The position numbers were made by a program, and so were the translations under genes. The notes beneath the pieces were generated by a model that saw only the letters and a list, made by a program, of their open reading frames with translations, ran no database searches and was not told the DNA's origin. Below, piece after piece: positions 39,447 to 48,165 of a stretch of 64,000 nt of DNA. Each line of letters starts with the position of its first letter. The first letter of the stretch is position 1. Origin of the DNA: Shewanella sp. c952 (GTDB lineage: Bacteria > Pseudomonadota > Gammaproteobacteria > Enterobacterales > Shewanellaceae). The stretch is taken from contig NZ_BPEW01000001.1 of NCBI RefSeq assembly GCF_019654975.1, positions 1 through 64,000 of the forward strand, written 5' to 3'.

Positions 39447-40250
39447 ATGGATTATTTTCAGGACAAGGTCATTATTGTTACAGGTGCATCGGAAGGGATC
39501 GGTCGAGCGCTCACGTTAGCATTATCTCCGCTTGGCTGTCGGTTGCTGCTTACTGCCCGTAATGAATCCCGCTTAGCTTCATTGCAGCAAGAGGTAAGGG
39601 CGCTCGGTTCAGAAGCGTTCATTCAAGTCGCAGATCTATCCGATTCATCGCATTGCCGTCAGGTGATTACAGCCTGTATCGAGCAGTTCGATAAGCTAGA
39701 TATTTTGGTCAACAATGCAGGCATGACCATGTGGTCGCGTTTTGATGAACTTGAAGATTTAAGCGTCCTGTCGCAGATCATGCAAGTGAATTACCTTGGT
39801 CCTGCTTACCTATCGCAGGCCGCTATTCCTCATTTAAAAAAGAGCCAAGGCCAGATTGTTGCTGTTGCTTCAATAACGGGGATGACGGGAGTGCCGACAC
39901 GCTCAGGTTACGCTGCCTCAAAACATGCACTGATAGGTTTATTTGATTCGTTACGTATTGAGCTTAGCGATGATAATGTGGCTGTGACGGTGATTTGTCC
40001 TGACTTTGTGGTTACACAAACTCACAAACGAGCATTGGATGCTCAAGGCAAGCCACTCGGTGAAACACCCATGCAAGAGTCTAAAATCATGACTGCTGAA
40101 AAGTGTGCTGAGCTTATGTTGCCAGCGATTGCACAGCGAAAACGGTTACTGATCACCTCATTTAGAGGTCGAGTAGGGCGATTCTTTAAGATCATTGCCC
40201 CAGGCCTGATAGACAAAATAGCGAAAAAAGCCATTGCATCAGGCCGGTAG
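39447..40250 (+). CDS. short-chain dehydrogenase/reductase (SDR)
   Basis: A 267-residue classical SDR. The Rossmann motif TGASEGIGRA sits near residues 11-20, NNAG near residue 90, and the catalytic Tyr-X3-Lys is Y155 in YAASK (K159). Serine in VASITG precedes it. Substrate specificity cannot be read from the sequence; the C-terminal half resembles uncharacterised membrane-proximal SDRs (KIIAPGLIDKIAKKA). It is transcribed away from the spondin genes and converges on the 72-residue orphan. Confidence 0.93.
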   Translation: MDYFQDKVIIVTGASEGIGRALTLALSPLGCRLLLTARNESRLASLQQEVRALGSEAFIQVADLSDSSHCRQVITACIEQFDKLDILVNNAGMTMWSRFDELEDLSVLSQIMQVNYLGPAYLSQAAIPHLKKSQGQIVAVASITGMTGVPTRSGYAASKHALIGLFDSLRIELSDDNVAVTVICPDFVVTQTHKRALDAQGKPLGETPMQESKIMTAEKCAELMLPAIAQRKRLLITSFRGRVGRFFKIIAPGLIDKIAKKAIASGR

Positions 40251-40261
40251 CAACACTGTCT

Positions 40262-40480
40262 TTATTTATTTAAGTGTTTAACAATGGCGGCGGCAGCATC
40301 GTCTTTAGTTGGTTTGTTATCTGATGGTTCCATCGGGATAGCGGGAGTATGGCCGGTCATATTCTCAGCAATATGCAGCCAATCTGGGTGCCAGTAAAAT
40401 GAAGTGCCGGCTAAGGTGTCCCAGTTATGTACGCCAGATGTTTCGCCCTGATAGACAAGATCTCCTAGTGAATATTTCAT
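40262..40480 (-). CDS. hypothetical 72-residue soluble protein
   Basis: A small acidic/polar protein (MKYSLGDLVYQGETSG... ending AAAAIVKHLNK) with no membrane segment or signal. An AGGGGTAA ribosome-binding site precedes the ATG, which supports it as real. A WHPDWLHIAENMTGH stretch is the most distinctive. I do not recognise a family. It is convergent with the SDR gene, 11 bp apart. Confidence 0.65.
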   Translation of the reverse strand: MKYSLGDLVYQGETSGVHNWDTLAGTSFYWHPDWLHIAENMTGHTPAIPMEPSDNKPTKDDAAAAIVKHLNK

Positions 40481-40734
40481 AATTTACCCCTATATAGTGA
40501 TTAATATGTTTCTTAAGTCTGTATTTAGAATAAACATATTGCGCTTTGAGTGTAGAACTTTTTGTTAGCGAGATCACAAAAATGCTGATTTATAGATCTA
40601 GGATTTAGGAAGTCGATAGGATTGGAGCATATGTTGTGGCTGAGATATGCTAGCAACAGCGTAATGGACCATCTCCAATGGCAAATGTTTTCTAGGGTTT
40701 AGATATCTGCATATCTGCTTTGCTGAACACAAAT

Positions 40735-40760
40735 AAAAAAGCCCAGCGAGAACTGGGCTT
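40735..40760 (-). terminator. terminator of the Ig-like repeat lipoprotein gene
   Basis: On the minus strand, AGCCCAG/CTGGGCT hairpin followed by TTTTTT, 10 bp beyond the stop codon. Confidence 0.88.
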
Positions 40761-40769
40761 GTCCATGAA

Positions 40770-43760
40770 CTAGTGGTTGGTTAAATCAAGGTTGATCAGC
40801 CACCAAGCCCTAGCTTGAATATCTCCAGCTTCAATGACTCCTCCGCTACGATAGGGCTTGGCAAAATGCACCAGCACAATTGGTGAGCTTGTCTGGTAGC
40901 GACCAGACTCCGTGAACCAAGCATTAAAAGCATCTTCTTTGTTGAGGCTAACCGTCACCTCAGAGCTAATAGGTTGGCTCAATCCCGGGCAGGTATGGAT
41001 AGTTTTAGAGCTGATAGGTAAGGCGACTTGACTACCATCATTACAACGACTGGTTTTTTGCAGCCTTAACGTGACTAAGGTGCAATCCTTCATATTGATA
41101 GGATCTTTACAGACTTGAGCGACCACGGTTGAGTAGCCACCGCTATGCTCATCGCTGGGTTGATTGGCTAATTCGCCTCTAGCACCAAAGGCAGTGAAGT
41201 AGGAAACGTCATTGGCGGCGATCTCAACAGGAGAGACTATTTGCTGGTCAGAACCATTGAAATCGACACTGGCTTCTTCACCTAACCCCGTCTCGATTTC
41301 TGAGATAAACAGTTTATAGGTAGCCGATGATGACTGATAATTTTGTCCACCGTCGTCGGTTACAACGATACCGAAGTAGTTATTCTCTCGAGACTTAGGG
41401 TAGGTGTGTATCGTTATCTCACCATTGGGCGCTAACTCGGCAAGCTCTGGAGAGACGACAGTTTCAAGCTCATAGCTCAGCTTACCGAACTGATTCCTTG
41501 TAGCTGGAGCCTTAATAACACGGTCAGGGTAAAACACGACATTTTGAATATTGGTCTCTAAGGCTAGACCGGGATGCTTGGCCTTTTCAATATTCACATT
41601 GAACTGACGCACGGTACGTTCGAAGTTCCTACTTTGCTCTACCACGTTAATTTGCGTAAGACCGGCTCCATAAATGCTTAGCATACCGCTTACTGGATTT
41701 ATGCTGGCAATGTGGCTGGTTTGTAGGTCGCTGTAATAGCTAATTTCACTGTCTACTCCTCGCCCGGTTATCGTTGGAGAAGCAAGTGTCGCTCCATCGG
41801 CAAACTGTGTATTGAGCAGTGCAGTTGAAAGTTCAAGCTCGGTATTTTCCGCGGCTTTATCGATAACAACCGTAAATTCAGCCTTTTGGGAAACATGCCC
41901 AGCATCGCCTTTGTCTGTCACTATGTAGCTTGCAGAGCCCGCATTGTTAATCGTGAATGTTCGTGCGGCCTCATTAATGGTAATGACATCATTTTGCCCA
42001 TGTTTAAATTGCCACTCAAGCTCGCTGATACTACCAGAGATAGGGATGTCGAGGGTTCTTGCTGCTGAGTAGCTGGTACGAACCGGGGTAATAGCTAGTG
42101 TGCCATGCAGGGGAGAGACATCGACATAAAACCGCTCTTTAACAGGAGCGAAATAGTCATTTCCCGAATCAACCGCTGTTAACCAGCCTCGACCTGCGCC
42201 GATTATCCTAATCACACCTGTCTCGGCATCTTGCTTGAGTACTGCGTCACCATCATCGATGCTAAAGCGCAGATCACCTTTGCTATTTAACACAATAGGC
42301 CTGAAGACTGCATTCTCTGCATAGTCGATGCGGGTGTTGGTTAAAATCAGCTCGTTGTTGGTTTGTTTATCAATGGTGACGGTGAATTTCTTCTGCTGGC
42401 TAGCCCAAAACGCACCACCATTATCGCTGACGATGACTTCCACCATGCCAGGTTTTAACACAATCATCACGCCAGTTTCTGCATCAATCGCAATGACATC
42501 TGTTGGGCTGTCATTGGCCAAGGCATAGGCTAGTTGTCCATGGCCACCTATCACTTGAGGCTGAATGATTTGGTTCTCTTGATAGCGGGTCTGAATATCT
42601 AAACTGTCTAAAGAGTCAGAATCGATCCGTATGACCTCAACATTGATTGAGAGACTCTCAGGTAGATAGTTTTTGTTACCTGTGTCGCTAATGGTTACTT
42701 GTGTTTTTCCAATTCCGGTAAAGCTAAAAAGGCCTGTCTCTGCATCAATGATATCGATGACTTGGGAGGGGGCGTTCTCAGAGAGACTAAAAGAGAGTTT
42801 TCCTTTAGAGCCGATTACCTGAATCGTTTGTTGGGCACCTTCATCATAAGTGGTCGTAAGATCTGCGGCTTGCAATGCAAGGTTTTTCGCACGCTTGATC
42901 TGCACTTTAAATATTTGAGGCGCAACTATGTCGTGATGCTGTGGGGTATTTTGTATTACTTGAACCTCAGTTTCGCCAGCCCCAATGACAAGCATCTCAC
43001 CGCTGGCTTCATCTATCTGTACTACATCTGTATTCGCGCCATCGACTAGAGCATAGTTAATGCTTTGTGTTGGCGTTCCGGTGTACACGGGGAGCAGCTC
43101 TGCCCCTAATAGAAAAGGTTTATCTATTACATCACTGAATTGAGCAAACTCGGTTTGAGCCGTTTCTATCGTGATCGTAAATTGCTGGGTATCAGCTTGA
43201 TAGTTGCGACCACCATCATCAGTGACATCAATAAGTACACTGCCGCTGCCCAAAACAAGGAACTCTCCGCCACGTTCAATCAGCACGACCTGATCGCTCT
43301 GATCTGAGGCGAGCTCATATTCGAGCTCGCCAATGGCCCCGCTAACGCTAGCTTGATGGCGTGCAGCTTCTTGATAGGAGAGGCTGAGATCATTGGTAAC
43401 AAGAGGGAGGCGGGGGGCTTTTTCGATAGTGACGGTGAAGTGGGTGCTAGCTGAGAGGTATTGCTCGTTACCGGGATCGGTTGCGATGAGTTCGGTGCGA
43501 CCCGAATTTAGTATTGTCAGGCTCCGCTTATCTGCTGAGATCTGTACCACGTCATCTGTCGCGCTATCAGCTAGCCGATAACTGATGCTGTCTAATGTGC
43601 CCTCAATATTTGGGGTGATAGCGATGTTTGGTGAAAACTGCTGTTTGATATCAGCCGCTTTCAATATTGGGTGAGGTTCTTTCTTTGGTTCTGTTGAATC
43701 AGACTCTCCACCTCCACATGCGGTAAGTAAGAACAGCAATAACAGACTTAGGTACTTCAT
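40770..43760 (-). CDS. large lipoprotein with about nine Ig-like/cadherin-like repeats
   Basis: A 996-residue protein: lipobox LTAC (C15), then CGGGESDS and a chain of repeats of about 85-90 residues. Each has a start like LxxxxLxxxYxE, a middle GxxGxLxYxL and V-x-I-D-x-E-x-G-x-x-x-V-x-G-x-G, and ends in a strand VTIEKA, ITIETA, VQIKRA or VVIDKA. The C-terminal 170 residues have a different, Cys-containing domain (VAQVCKDPINMKDC). It is probably an outer-membrane lipoprotein with an extended rod, suited to adhesion or matrix contacts. Function is inferred. Confidence 0.85.
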   Translation of the reverse strand: MKYLSLLLLFLLTACGGGESDSTEPKKEPHPILKAADIKQQFSPNIAITPNIEGTLDSISYRLADSATDDVVQISADKRSLTILNSGRTELIATDPGNEQYLSASTHFTVTIEKAPRLPLVTNDLSLSYQEAARHQASVSGAIGELEYELASDQSDQVVLIERGGEFLVLGSGSVLIDVTDDGGRNYQADTQQFTITIETAQTEFAQFSDVIDKPFLLGAELLPVYTGTPTQSINYALVDGANTDVVQIDEASGEMLVIGAGETEVQVIQNTPQHHDIVAPQIFKVQIKRAKNLALQAADLTTTYDEGAQQTIQVIGSKGKLSFSLSENAPSQVIDIIDAETGLFSFTGIGKTQVTISDTGNKNYLPESLSINVEVIRIDSDSLDSLDIQTRYQENQIIQPQVIGGHGQLAYALANDSPTDVIAIDAETGVMIVLKPGMVEVIVSDNGGAFWASQQKKFTVTIDKQTNNELILTNTRIDYAENAVFRPIVLNSKGDLRFSIDDGDAVLKQDAETGVIRIIGAGRGWLTAVDSGNDYFAPVKERFYVDVSPLHGTLAITPVRTSYSAARTLDIPISGSISELEWQFKHGQNDVITINEAARTFTINNAGSASYIVTDKGDAGHVSQKAEFTVVIDKAAENTELELSTALLNTQFADGATLASPTITGRGVDSEISYYSDLQTSHIASINPVSGMLSIYGAGLTQINVVEQSRNFERTVRQFNVNIEKAKHPGLALETNIQNVVFYPDRVIKAPATRNQFGKLSYELETVVSPELAELAPNGEITIHTYPKSRENNYFGIVVTDDGGQNYQSSSATYKLFISEIETGLGEEASVDFNGSDQQIVSPVEIAANDVSYFTAFGARGELANQPSDEHSGGYSTVVAQVCKDPINMKDCTLVTLRLQKTSRCNDGSQVALPISSKTIHTCPGLSQPISSEVTVSLNKEDAFNAWFTESGRYQTSSPIVLVHFAKPYRSGGVIEAGDIQARAWWLINLDLTNH

Positions 43761-44066
43761 AATGCCTCCAGCTTAAAATTTAAGCGGGAGTATACAGATG
43801 TGGTAAATATGCTGCAATTGGGTGTAGAGTTGTTATTTACTGCTAATTAATTGAAGTTACCTGGTTGGAAATTTTATATGCGATATATAAGTTGCAAATA
43901 AAAACAATGTTTTAGCTTAGTGGTTGAAAGATACCAAAAAGCGCTAAATATCCCCATAATGTGAAAGGGCTTTTATGCAGGTAATTTGCATTTAAAATAA
44001 AGTGCGATCTATCTCTCATTTTTGGTTTCTTATGTTTTAGCGCATGAGTCATTAGATGAAAGACAT
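43761..44066. other. AT-rich intergenic region with no recognised gene
   Basis: The region holds the presumed promoter of the Ig-like repeat lipoprotein on its left. No ORF or conserved motif was recognised. Confidence 0.4.
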
Positions 44067-44094
44067 AAAAAAGCCCTGAGTGAACAGGGCTTTT
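44067..44094 (-). terminator. purHD terminator
   Basis: AAAAGCCCTG/CAGGGCTTTT stem, with TTTTTT on the minus strand. It lies beyond the decayed purD copy, so the purHD message probably runs through that copy before ending here. Confidence 0.88.
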
Positions 44095-44128
44095 AAGCTA
44101 GCTTTTGTCTCGTTAACGGGGGGGATAT

Positions 44129-44215
44129 TTAACCTTCGCCGTTTTCACGAGCACATATTACACGGTAGGCAATGGCTGTTTAGCTAAAACAGTCGTCATT
44201 CCAATAGCTTTTAGT
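44129..44215 (-). pseudogene. decayed duplicate of the purD 3' end
   Basis: Reading the minus strand gives K-S-Y-W-N-D-D-C-F-S-stop-T-A-I-A-Y-R-V-I-C-A-R-E-N-G-E-G-stop. The end AIAYRxIxARENGEG-stop aligns with the real PurD tail (IHWDDVYFRTDIAYRAIARENGEG) lying just upstream at 44226-44297. It has an internal stop and no start, so it is a relic. It was probably left by a tandem duplication or by unequal exchange at this site. Confidence 0.85.
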
Positions 44216-44225
44216 AGATTAGCCT

Positions 44226-45527
44226 TTAACCTTCACCGTTTTCACGAGCAATTGCTCTGTATGCGATGTCAGTTCTAAAGTAGACATCATCCCAATGGAT
44301 AGCATCTACTAATTGATAAGCTGATGCTTGAGCTTCTGTCACACTATTTCCTAGTGCCGTTGCGCAAAGCACACGTCCGCCATTAGTCACTACATGGTCA
44401 TCTTTCATGCTGGTACCAGCATGAAATACCTTGGCATTGTTATTACCAAGATCTAGACCTTCAATCACATCATGTTTGCGATATGCATTTGGGTATCCAC
44501 CTGCGGCTAATACCACTCCAACAGCTGCTCGGGAATCAAACTCAGCAGTCACCTGGTCAAGTTCACCACGGGTTGATGCTAAGCAAAGCTCAACCAGATC
44601 AGATTTAAGACGCATCATGATAGGTTGAGTTTCTGGATCGCCAAAGCGGCAGTTGTACTCAAGCACTTTTGCACTGCCATCTGGAGAGATCATTAGGCCC
44701 GCATAAAGGAAGCCTGTATAGACATTGCCTTCAGCGGCCATGCCATCAACAGTTGGACGAATAACATTAGCAATAGTCCAATCGTGAACGGCTTGGGTAA
44801 CGACAGGTGCTGGTGAATATGCACCCATGCCGCCAGTATTAGGACCATGATCGCCATTATCACGTGCTTTATGATCTTGGCTGCTGGCCATCGCCAGAAT
44901 GTTCTTGCCATCAACCATAACGATAAAGCTAGCTTCTTCGCCTTTTAAAAACTCTTCAACGACTACGCGAGAACCAGCTTCACCGAATAGGTTACCCGCT
45001 AGCATATCTTCGATAGCTGCATCAGCTTCTGCTTGGTCAGCCGCAATGATGACGCCCTTTCCTGCCGCTAAGCCGTCGGCTTTAATGACAATAGGAAAAC
45101 CAGTTGTAGCCGTCATTTCAGTAACGTAAGCTTTAGCGGGCTCAATCTCAGTAAAATTTGAGTAAGCAGCGGTAGGAATATTGTGACGCGCTAAAAAGTC
45201 CTTCGTGAAAGCTTTTGAAGATTCTAACTGCGCAGCGCCTTGGGTTGGGCCAAATATTGGCAGTCCCGCTTCATTAAAGGCATCAACCACACCCAATGCT
45301 AGTGGTACTTCTGGGCCAACTATCGTAATAGCAACTTTTTGCTCGGTAGCAAAAGCCACCAGCGCAGAGATCTCTTCAACATTGATCGCTACGTTTTCTA
45401 GCTTTGGCTCTAAAGCTGTACCAGCATTACCGGGTGCAACAAAGACGGTTTCAACTTGCGTCGATTGTGCCGCTTTCCATGCCAATGCATGTTCGCGACC
45501 GCCGCCACCAATAATTAATACTCTCAT
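44226..45527 (-). CDS. purD: phosphoribosylamine-glycine ligase PurD
   Basis: A 433-residue ATP-grasp enzyme that joins glycine to phosphoribosylamine in de novo purine synthesis. The N terminus MRVLIIGGGGREHALAWK, the ATP-grasp loop FPIVIKADGLAAGKGV, and LEYNCRFGDPETQ are all conserved. A weak AAGG ribosome-binding site precedes the ATG. It follows purH by 203 bp, the order found in enterobacteria. A decayed copy of its last 29 codons lies directly after it. Confidence 0.97.
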   Translation of the reverse strand: MRVLIIGGGGREHALAWKAAQSTQVETVFVAPGNAGTALEPKLENVAINVEEISALVAFATEQKVAITIVGPEVPLALGVVDAFNEAGLPIFGPTQGAAQLESSKAFTKDFLARHNIPTAAYSNFTEIEPAKAYVTEMTATTGFPIVIKADGLAAGKGVIIAADQAEADAAIEDMLAGNLFGEAGSRVVVEEFLKGEEASFIVMVDGKNILAMASSQDHKARDNGDHGPNTGGMGAYSPAPVVTQAVHDWTIANVIRPTVDGMAAEGNVYTGFLYAGLMISPDGSAKVLEYNCRFGDPETQPIMMRLKSDLVELCLASTRGELDQVTAEFDSRAAVGVVLAAGGYPNAYRKHDVIEGLDLGNNNAKVFHAGTSMKDDHVVTNGGRVLCATALGNSVTEAQASAYQLVDAIHWDDVYFRTDIAYRAIARENGEG

Positions 45528-45730
45528 ATCTTTACCTTTTATAGCTGCGCCATTTTTCCTATCTCTGCATCAAGCATGCTCACATATTGGCATTTTTTAC
45601 CAGCAAGAATCTGCGGGTGCTTTCTTTGACATAGAAAAAATGGCTTGCTCTAAACGTTAAAAATCAATTTTTAGAAACTCTAGCAACCAATATTTAGAGA
45701 CCAATATATAGAAACTAGAGCCTTTATAAA

Positions 45731-47320
45731 TTAATGACGGAAGTGACGCATGCCGGTAAATACCATTGCCATGCCGTGCTCATCTGCTGCTGCGATAATC
45801 TCTTCATCACGAATAGAACCACCTGGCTGAATGATACAGCTAATTCCCGCTTCTGCAGCGGCATCAATACCGTCGCGGAATGGGAAGAAGGCATCAGATG
45901 CCATAACAGAGTCTTGAACCACTAGACCTTCATCAGCGGCTTTAATTCCCGCAACTTTAGCACTATATACACGGCTCATTTGGCCTGCGCCAACACCAAT
46001 AGTCATGCTGTTCTTGGCGTAAACGATAGCGTTTGATTTTACAAACTTCGCCACTTTCCAGCAGAACATTAGATCTTTCATTTCAGCAGCTGTTGGCTGA
46101 CGCTTAGAAACGACTTTAACGTCATCAATAGCAACCATGCCTTGGTCACGATCTTGCAGCAATAAGCCGCCATTAACGCGTTTGTAATCTAGGCTAGTGG
46201 TCTTGCTTGCCCATTGGCCGCATTCAAGCAAACGTACGTTGGCTTTTGCCGCAACAACATCACGGGCTGCTTGGCTAACCGATGGTGCGATAATCACTTC
46301 AACAAACTGACGCTCCACAATGGCTGCTGCAGTGGCTGCATCTAATTCGCCGTTAAAGGCGATGATGCCACCAAACGCTGATGTTGGATCAGTTTGAAAT
46401 GCGCGGTTATAAGCTTCAAGTAGGTTGTCACCAATCGCGACACCACATGGGTTAGCGTGCTTAACGATGACACATGCTGGCTGGTCAAACTCTTTAACAC
46501 ACTCAAGTGCTGAATCGGTATCAGCAATATTATTGTAAGAAAGTGCCTTACCTTGCAGCTGAACTGCAGTGGCAACAGAGGCTTCATCTAAGTGAGTATC
46601 AACGTAAAAAGCAGCTGTTTGATGGCTGTTTTCGCCATAGCGTAAGTCTTGCTTCTTAACTAGCTGAGTGTTGTATGTGCGTGGGAATTTAGAGTCTTCA
46701 TGGCACTCATCTTTACTGTGAGCGGGTACTTTAGTACCGAAGTAGTTGGCGATCATTCCATCGTATGCTGCTGTGTGTTCAAAAGCAGCAATCGCAAGAT
46801 CGAAACGTGTTTCCAGTGTGGTGCTACCTTCGTTTGCTTGCATCTCAGCAATTACGCGGCCGTAGTCGCTAGCATTAACAATGATAGTGGTATCTTTGTG
46901 ATTTTTTGCGGTAGAGCGAACCATGGTCGGGCCGCCAATATCGATGTTCTCGACAGCGTCCGCTAAGGTGCAACCTTCTTTAGCAACAGTTTCTGCAAAC
47001 GGGTACAGGTTAACGGCAACCAAATCGATTGGATTGATGTTGTTTTGCTCCATAACGAGCTCATCAATACCGCGACGCGCCAAAATGCCACCATGCACTT
47101 TAGGGTGCAAAGTTTTTACACGGCCATCCATGATTTCTGGGTGACCAGTGTAATCCGATACTTCAATGACAGGCACACCATTATCTGCCAACAGGCGGGC
47201 GGTGCCACCAGTAGATAGTAGCTCAACACCTTGAGCATGCAGCGCTTGTGCAAACTCTAAGATTCCGGTTTTATCTGAAACGCTTAACAGCGCGCGACGA
47301 ATAGGTCTGGCATTATTCAT
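45731..47320 (-). CDS. purH: bifunctional AICAR transformylase / IMP cyclohydrolase PurH
   Basis: A 529-residue enzyme catalysing the last two steps to IMP. The N-terminal MGS-like cyclohydrolase domain has [24 protein letters not shown] and [13 protein letters not shown]; the C-terminal transformylase has [12 protein letters not shown] and the conserved [11 protein letters not shown] near the end. Length matches E. coli PurH (529). It is first of the purH-purD operon. No convincing PurR box was found in its leader by eye. Confidence 0.97.
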   Translation of the reverse strand: MNNARPIRRALLSVSDKTGILEFAQALHAQGVELLSTGGTARLLADNGVPVIEVSDYTGHPEIMDGRVKTLHPKVHGGILARRGIDELVMEQNNINPIDLVAVNLYPFAETVAKEGCTLADAVENIDIGGPTMVRSTAKNHKDTTIIVNASDYGRVIAEMQANEGSTTLETRFDLAIAAFEHTAAYDGMIANYFGTKVPAHSKDECHEDSKFPRTYNTQLVKKQDLRYGENSHQTAAFYVDTHLDEASVATAVQLQGKALSYNNIADTDSALECVKEFDQPACVIVKHANPCGVAIGDNLLEAYNRAFQTDPTSAFGGIIAFNGELDAATAAAIVERQFVEVIIAPSVSQAARDVVAAKANVRLLECGQWASKTTSLDYKRVNGGLLLQDRDQGMVAIDDVKVVSKRQPTAAEMKDLMFCWKVAKFVKSNAIVYAKNSMTIGVGAGQMSRVYSAKVAGIKAADEGLVVQDSVMASDAFFPFRDGIDAAAEAGISCIIQPGGSIRDEEIIAAADEHGMAMVFTGMRHFRH

Positions 47321-47548
47321 TGTAGGTACAGGGTCCAGTAGTTATTTTAAGGATCTTTCGGAAAACAGAACAGTACTAGGCTTGCTTACCTCTACACTGC
47401 TTTCCAAAAGTCCCTCGCTATTTATACTCTCCCGTCACGGCGCGCGTATTTTACCGTAATTTTACCCTTGGCGGTGTTTTTTTCTGCGCGATTTCACAAT
47501 ACGGTAAACAGAACAAGCTTTGATCTAACTTTTTAGCCAGAATAAGCC

Positions 47549-47580
47549 TTGACCTTGGATACAACTCCAAGGTTTATACT
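47549..47580 (+). promoter_or_regulatory. MerR-type promoter/operator of zntR and the Cu/Zn permease
   Basis: A -35 TTGACC and a -10 TATACT are separated by a 20-bp spacer, which is too long for ordinary sigma-70 promoters but typical of MerR-family targets. The spacer region holds the perfect dyad ACCTTGGA/TCCAAGGT (47552-47559 and 47566-47573). The regulator is encoded 68 bp downstream, so autoregulation is likely. Confidence 0.88.
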
Positions 47581-47647
47581 TGGTTGATTGAAAAGTATCT
47601 GTACGATGATATTTGGCAATGTAAATGCTTTATACAAGGGGAAAGTG

Positions 47648-48163
47648 ATGTATCGAATTGGTGAGCTAGCACAGTTGTGTGAGGTCAAAACGGATACGTT
47701 AAGGTTCTATGAAAAACATGGACTGTTATCGCCCTCCTCGAGAACCGAGTCGGGTTATCGGATCTATACCGAAGTAGATGCAGAGCGCTTACGCTTTATT
47801 TTGCGAGCTAAAGCGGTCGGTTTTACCCTCGCTGAGATCATCGAACTGTTGTCAATTGAGCTGGATAAGTCTAATTGGGCTTGTGCCGATGTTAAAGGCC
47901 TGGTGGATGACAAGCTAGCCAACGTTGAAGCTAAAATTGCTGAGCTTAATCATTTTCAACTGTCGCTACAAAGGTTATCCCAAGCGTGCTGCGGCGGGCC
48001 AGAAAGCGCAGAGCATTGCTCGATATTAGAGGCGCTAGAATCAAGTACCGAAAATATTCGCTGTGAAGGTGATTCACATGAGCATGGCCATAATCATGAC
48101 GATGTGCAATTTACTAAAAATTGTCAAAACAAAGCCGTTAGTAAGAATTCAAAAGAGAAATAG
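47648..48163 (+). CDS. MerR-family metal-responsive regulator, ZntR-like
   Basis: A 171-residue activator. The N-terminal MYRIGELAQLCEVKTDTLRFYEKHGLLSP helix-turn-helix is followed by a dimerisation helix, then the ZntR-type metal loop with CC (QACCGGPESAEHCSILEALE), which in E. coli ZntR binds zinc together with a Cys in helix 5 (here WACADV). A His-rich tail (HEHGHNHDD), absent from E. coli ZntR, follows. The start at 47648 has GGGGAAAGTG before it; twenty in-frame codons upstream are discarded. It abuts the permease by 2 bp. In Shewanella this pair is associated with Cu/Zn. Confidence 0.88.
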   Translation: MYRIGELAQLCEVKTDTLRFYEKHGLLSPSSRTESGYRIYTEVDAERLRFILRAKAVGFTLAEIIELLSIELDKSNWACADVKGLVDDKLANVEAKIAELNHFQLSLQRLSQACCGGPESAEHCSILEALESSTENIRCEGDSHEHGHNHDDVQFTKNCQNKAVSKNSKEK

Positions 48164-48165
48164 TT

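Noticed and set aside
42328-43049. Plus-strand frames inside the Ig-like lipoprotein gene
   Set aside because: They are antisense shadows of a well-supported repeat protein.
47588-47647. Longer N terminus for the ZntR-like regulator
   Set aside because: The family begins at MYRIGELA, and a GGGGAAAG ribosome-binding site precedes that ATG. The upstream 20 codons are leader.
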